Assembly: GCA_030430725.1 (NCBI GenBank)
Contig: JAUIKP010000156.1
Span: 1-7,361 of the forward strand
Length of the DNA stretch: 7,361 nucleotides
Source of the DNA: Nitrospiria bacterium
GTDB taxonomy: Bacteria; Nitrospirota; Nitrospiria; Nitrospirales; UBA8639
Reading direction: 5' to 3'
A program made the translations under genes and the position numbers. Of this stretch, positions 6,264 through 7,361 are shown in pieces. The notes below the pieces were generated by a model, which saw only the letters and a list, made by a program, of their open reading frames with translations, ran no database searches and was not told where the DNA came from. The first letter of the stretch is position 1; each line of letters starts with the position of its first letter.

Positions 6264-6665
6264 ATGGTCAAAAATTTTCATTTCAAAGAATTCCCAATGA
6301 TGACACGCCTTCTCTGTAGAGGGAGCGGGAGGGCAGGGATGGCTTCGGCTATTTCATCGTATCAGGCGGAGGACGGCATGGTTTTGACATGGGCGGCCAA
6401 TCTCAATGAAGCAGATTGCCATGCTTTCCAGGGAACCGGAAAACGACCACCGGTAAAACCTCCGCCCGAACCTGAAAGAAAATCTCCGCCCATCGGTCCT
6501 CCGAAACGGGATCCGAAACCGGAACCGATTCACGATCCGCCTATGCCTCCATCGCCGGGAACCGATCCCGACGATACCCCTCTGCCAATTGGTGATCCGC
6601 CTGATCCGTCGGATCAGCCTATGGGTCGGACGACTATGAGAGGGTCAGAGGATTTCTCTCGATAG
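6264..6665 (+). CDS. Proline-rich protein of unknown function (133 aa)
   Basis: The reading frame is supported by AGGAG at 6252-6256, seven bases before the ATG, and by strongly biased composition. Residues 61-120 contain 25 prolines, in runs such as PPVKPPPEP and in repeated DPP, DPD and DPS units mixed with Lys, Arg, Asp and Glu. The N-terminal 60 residues carry two cysteines (18 and 52) but no convincing signal peptide or membrane helix; starts at residues 12 or 13 are possible and do not improve this. Such a region would be extended and disordered, as in linkers or wall- and periplasm-spanning segments. The DNA repeats GATCCGCCT at least twice, so local duplication may have built it. It diverges from the AI-2E-type gene and precedes the DUF1328 gene. 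No family is recognised. The call is moderate because the N-terminus looks unusual. Confidence 0.5.
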   Translation: MVKNFHFKEFPMMTRLLCRGSGRAGMASAISSYQAEDGMVLTWAANLNEADCHAFQGTGKRPPVKPPPEPERKSPPIGPPKRDPKPEPIHDPPMPPSPGTDPDDTPLPIGDPPDPSDQPMGRTTMRGSEDFSR

Positions 6666-6742
6666 TCGCACGGGTGTCATCCATCAACCTACGTTATCCA
6701 AGAATGTGTGATCCTCTTTAAACCTCGTGGAAGGAGGTCTCT

Positions 6743-6922
6743 ATGACGATCTTGAAATGGGCGGCCATATTTTTTGTCATTGCACTCATCGCGGGCGGAT
6801 TGGGTTTCTCCGGAATTGCGGAGGGAGCTGCCGGAATTGCTCAGGTATTATTTTATATTTTTCTCGTCCTCTGCATTGTTATGGTCCTCATCGGCGTGTT
6901 TGTGGCCCAAAAAATTACGTAA
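6743..6922 (+). CDS. DUF1328 (YtjA-type) small membrane protein (59 aa)
   Basis: The 59-residue product begins [34 protein letters not shown] in sense: a first membrane helix at about residues 4-21, a Gly/Ala-rich turn with the conserved F-x-G-I-A and G-A-A-G-I-A elements (22-33), and a second helix at about 35-55, ending in a short polar tail. This is the full architecture and usual length of the DUF1328/YtjA family, whose members are found across Proteobacteria and other phyla, often near stress genes such as csbD. Their biochemical role is unknown. The start is fixed by AAGGAGG at 6731-6737, five bases before the ATG. The gene is followed by an inverted repeat with T- and A-runs. It sits 77 bases after the proline-rich gene and may be transcribed with it. 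Confidence 0.92.
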   Translation: MTILKWAAIFFVIALIAGGLGFSGIAEGAAGIAQVLFYIFLVLCIVMVLIGVFVAQKIT

Positions 6923-6966
6923 GGCTCTCCTGGTGGCCAATGATTTTTCAAAGGCGTGACGGGCCA

Positions 6967-7006
6967 AGGGCTTTTTTTTTACTTATACGGTGCAAAAAAA
7001 GGCCCT
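6967..7006. terminator. Inverted repeat with T- and A-runs, possible bidirectional terminator
   Basis: AGGGC (6967-6971) plus the T's at 6972-6978 pair with the A's at 6994-7000 plus GCCCT (7002-7006), leaving one unpaired G at 7001 and a loop of about 15 nt. The nine-T run (6972-6980) follows the GC-rich arm in the plus direction, and the seven A's give a T-run in the minus direction. It lies 44 bases after the DUF1328 stop and 37 bases before the next gene. A shorter TGGCC/GGCCA pairing upstream (about 6935-6966) could form the stem ahead of the T-run instead. Confidence 0.5.
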
Positions 7007-7042
7007 GCCAAGAGGTATGATCGTCCATAGGAAACGGATGGT

Positions 7043-7336
7043 ATGACGAATCAAGAAAAAGCCAAATTAATCGCCCCCTGGATCAATCCTGCGGAACGGA
7101 TCACGGTGGATTTTAACGATGTGACGGGTTTGAATGCGGAAGTGTTCGGATGCACCGAACACGTGGTCCATTTGTTCTTTCAAGAATCCTTCCCACATAT
7201 GAAAGAACAAGTCACCATTCCGTTAAGAGTGGTACAGGTGGAGGAGGATAGCGAACATTATACCCGGGATCCCGATGCCCCTCTTCAATGGCGATTGCGC
7301 CTGCGGGTGAATCAAAATCGTCCGGAAGGAATATGA
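7043..7336 (+). CDS. Hypothetical small soluble protein (97 aa)
   Basis: A complete frame starting at the ATG at 7043, with only a weak upstream site (GGAAACGG near 7030-7037). The product is charged and acidic, without signal peptide or membrane helix. The N-terminus (residues 1-18) looks helical. After it, alternating polar and hydrophobic residues suggest several beta strands: ERITVDFND (18-26), LNAEVFGC (30-37), HVVHLFFQES (40-49), QVTIPLRVVQVEED (57-70) and QWRLRLRV (82-89). This would suit a small beta-barrel fold, but that is inference and no family is recognised. It has a single cysteine (37). It stands after the presumed terminator, so it is likely its own transcription unit, and nothing downstream is visible before the window ends. 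Confidence 0.65.
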   Translation: MTNQEKAKLIAPWINPAERITVDFNDVTGLNAEVFGCTEHVVHLFFQESFPHMKEQVTIPLRVVQVEEDSEHYTRDPDAPLQWRLRLRVNQNRPEGI

Positions 7337-7361
7337 CATTGCACACATGCCGTGCTGTGGT

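Noticed and set aside
6727..7020. 97-codon plus-strand frame overlapping the DUF1328 gene
   Set aside because: It is an out-of-frame shadow. The DUF1328 frame has the ribosome-binding site and the family sequence.
1..7361. CRISPR array, insertion sequence, phage or toxin-antitoxin system
   Set aside because: No regularly spaced direct repeats, transposase, integrase, phage structural gene or recognisable toxin-antitoxin pair was seen on either strand.

Overview
The window reads as ordinary bacterial chromosome of roughly 50% GC, with compact genes, short gaps and good Shine-Dalgarno sites before several starts. There is no transposase, phage gene, tRNA, rRNA or CRISPR array. The tandem PRC-barrel protein ending in a Tyr/His/Trp-rich tail, the stress-type small membrane protein and the divergent glucose-6-phosphate dehydrogenase would fit a member of the Nitrospirota (Nitrospira-like). 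That placement is an impression from gene content and is not proven by the sequence.

Layout. Positions 1-611 hold no convincing gene, but carry two stem-loops; the second lies just ahead of a strong ribosome-binding site. A small secreted hydrophilic protein follows (612-944), then an intergenic region with a long inverted repeat (975-1034) and a 10-bp palindrome. Next come a two-domain PRC-barrel protein (1143-1823) and a zwf-type glucose-6-phosphate dehydrogenase (about 2044-3471). The dehydrogenase gene converges, with a 20-bp gap and a shared hairpin, on a three-gene minus-strand set of membrane proteins. In transcription order these are an AI-2E family transporter (6116-4956), an MscS-type small mechanosensitive channel (4919-4029) and an MgtC/SapB protein (3962-3492). 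Divergent from that set, on the plus strand, lie a proline-rich protein (6264-6665), a 59-residue DUF1328 membrane protein (6743-6922), an inverted repeat that may be a terminator, and a small unrecognised protein (7043-7336).

How the genes fit together. The AI-2E, MscS, MgtC, DUF1328 and PRC-barrel families are all often found among envelope and osmotic or general stress genes. Zwf supplies NADPH through the oxidative pentose-phosphate pathway, which would fit a stress-tolerance neighbourhood, but joint function is inference. No previously undescribed multi-gene system is evident. The most checkable oddities are the Lys-to-Met change in the dehydrogenase's substrate-binding motif, the structured non-coding segments around the secreted-protein gene, and the proline-rich orphan protein.
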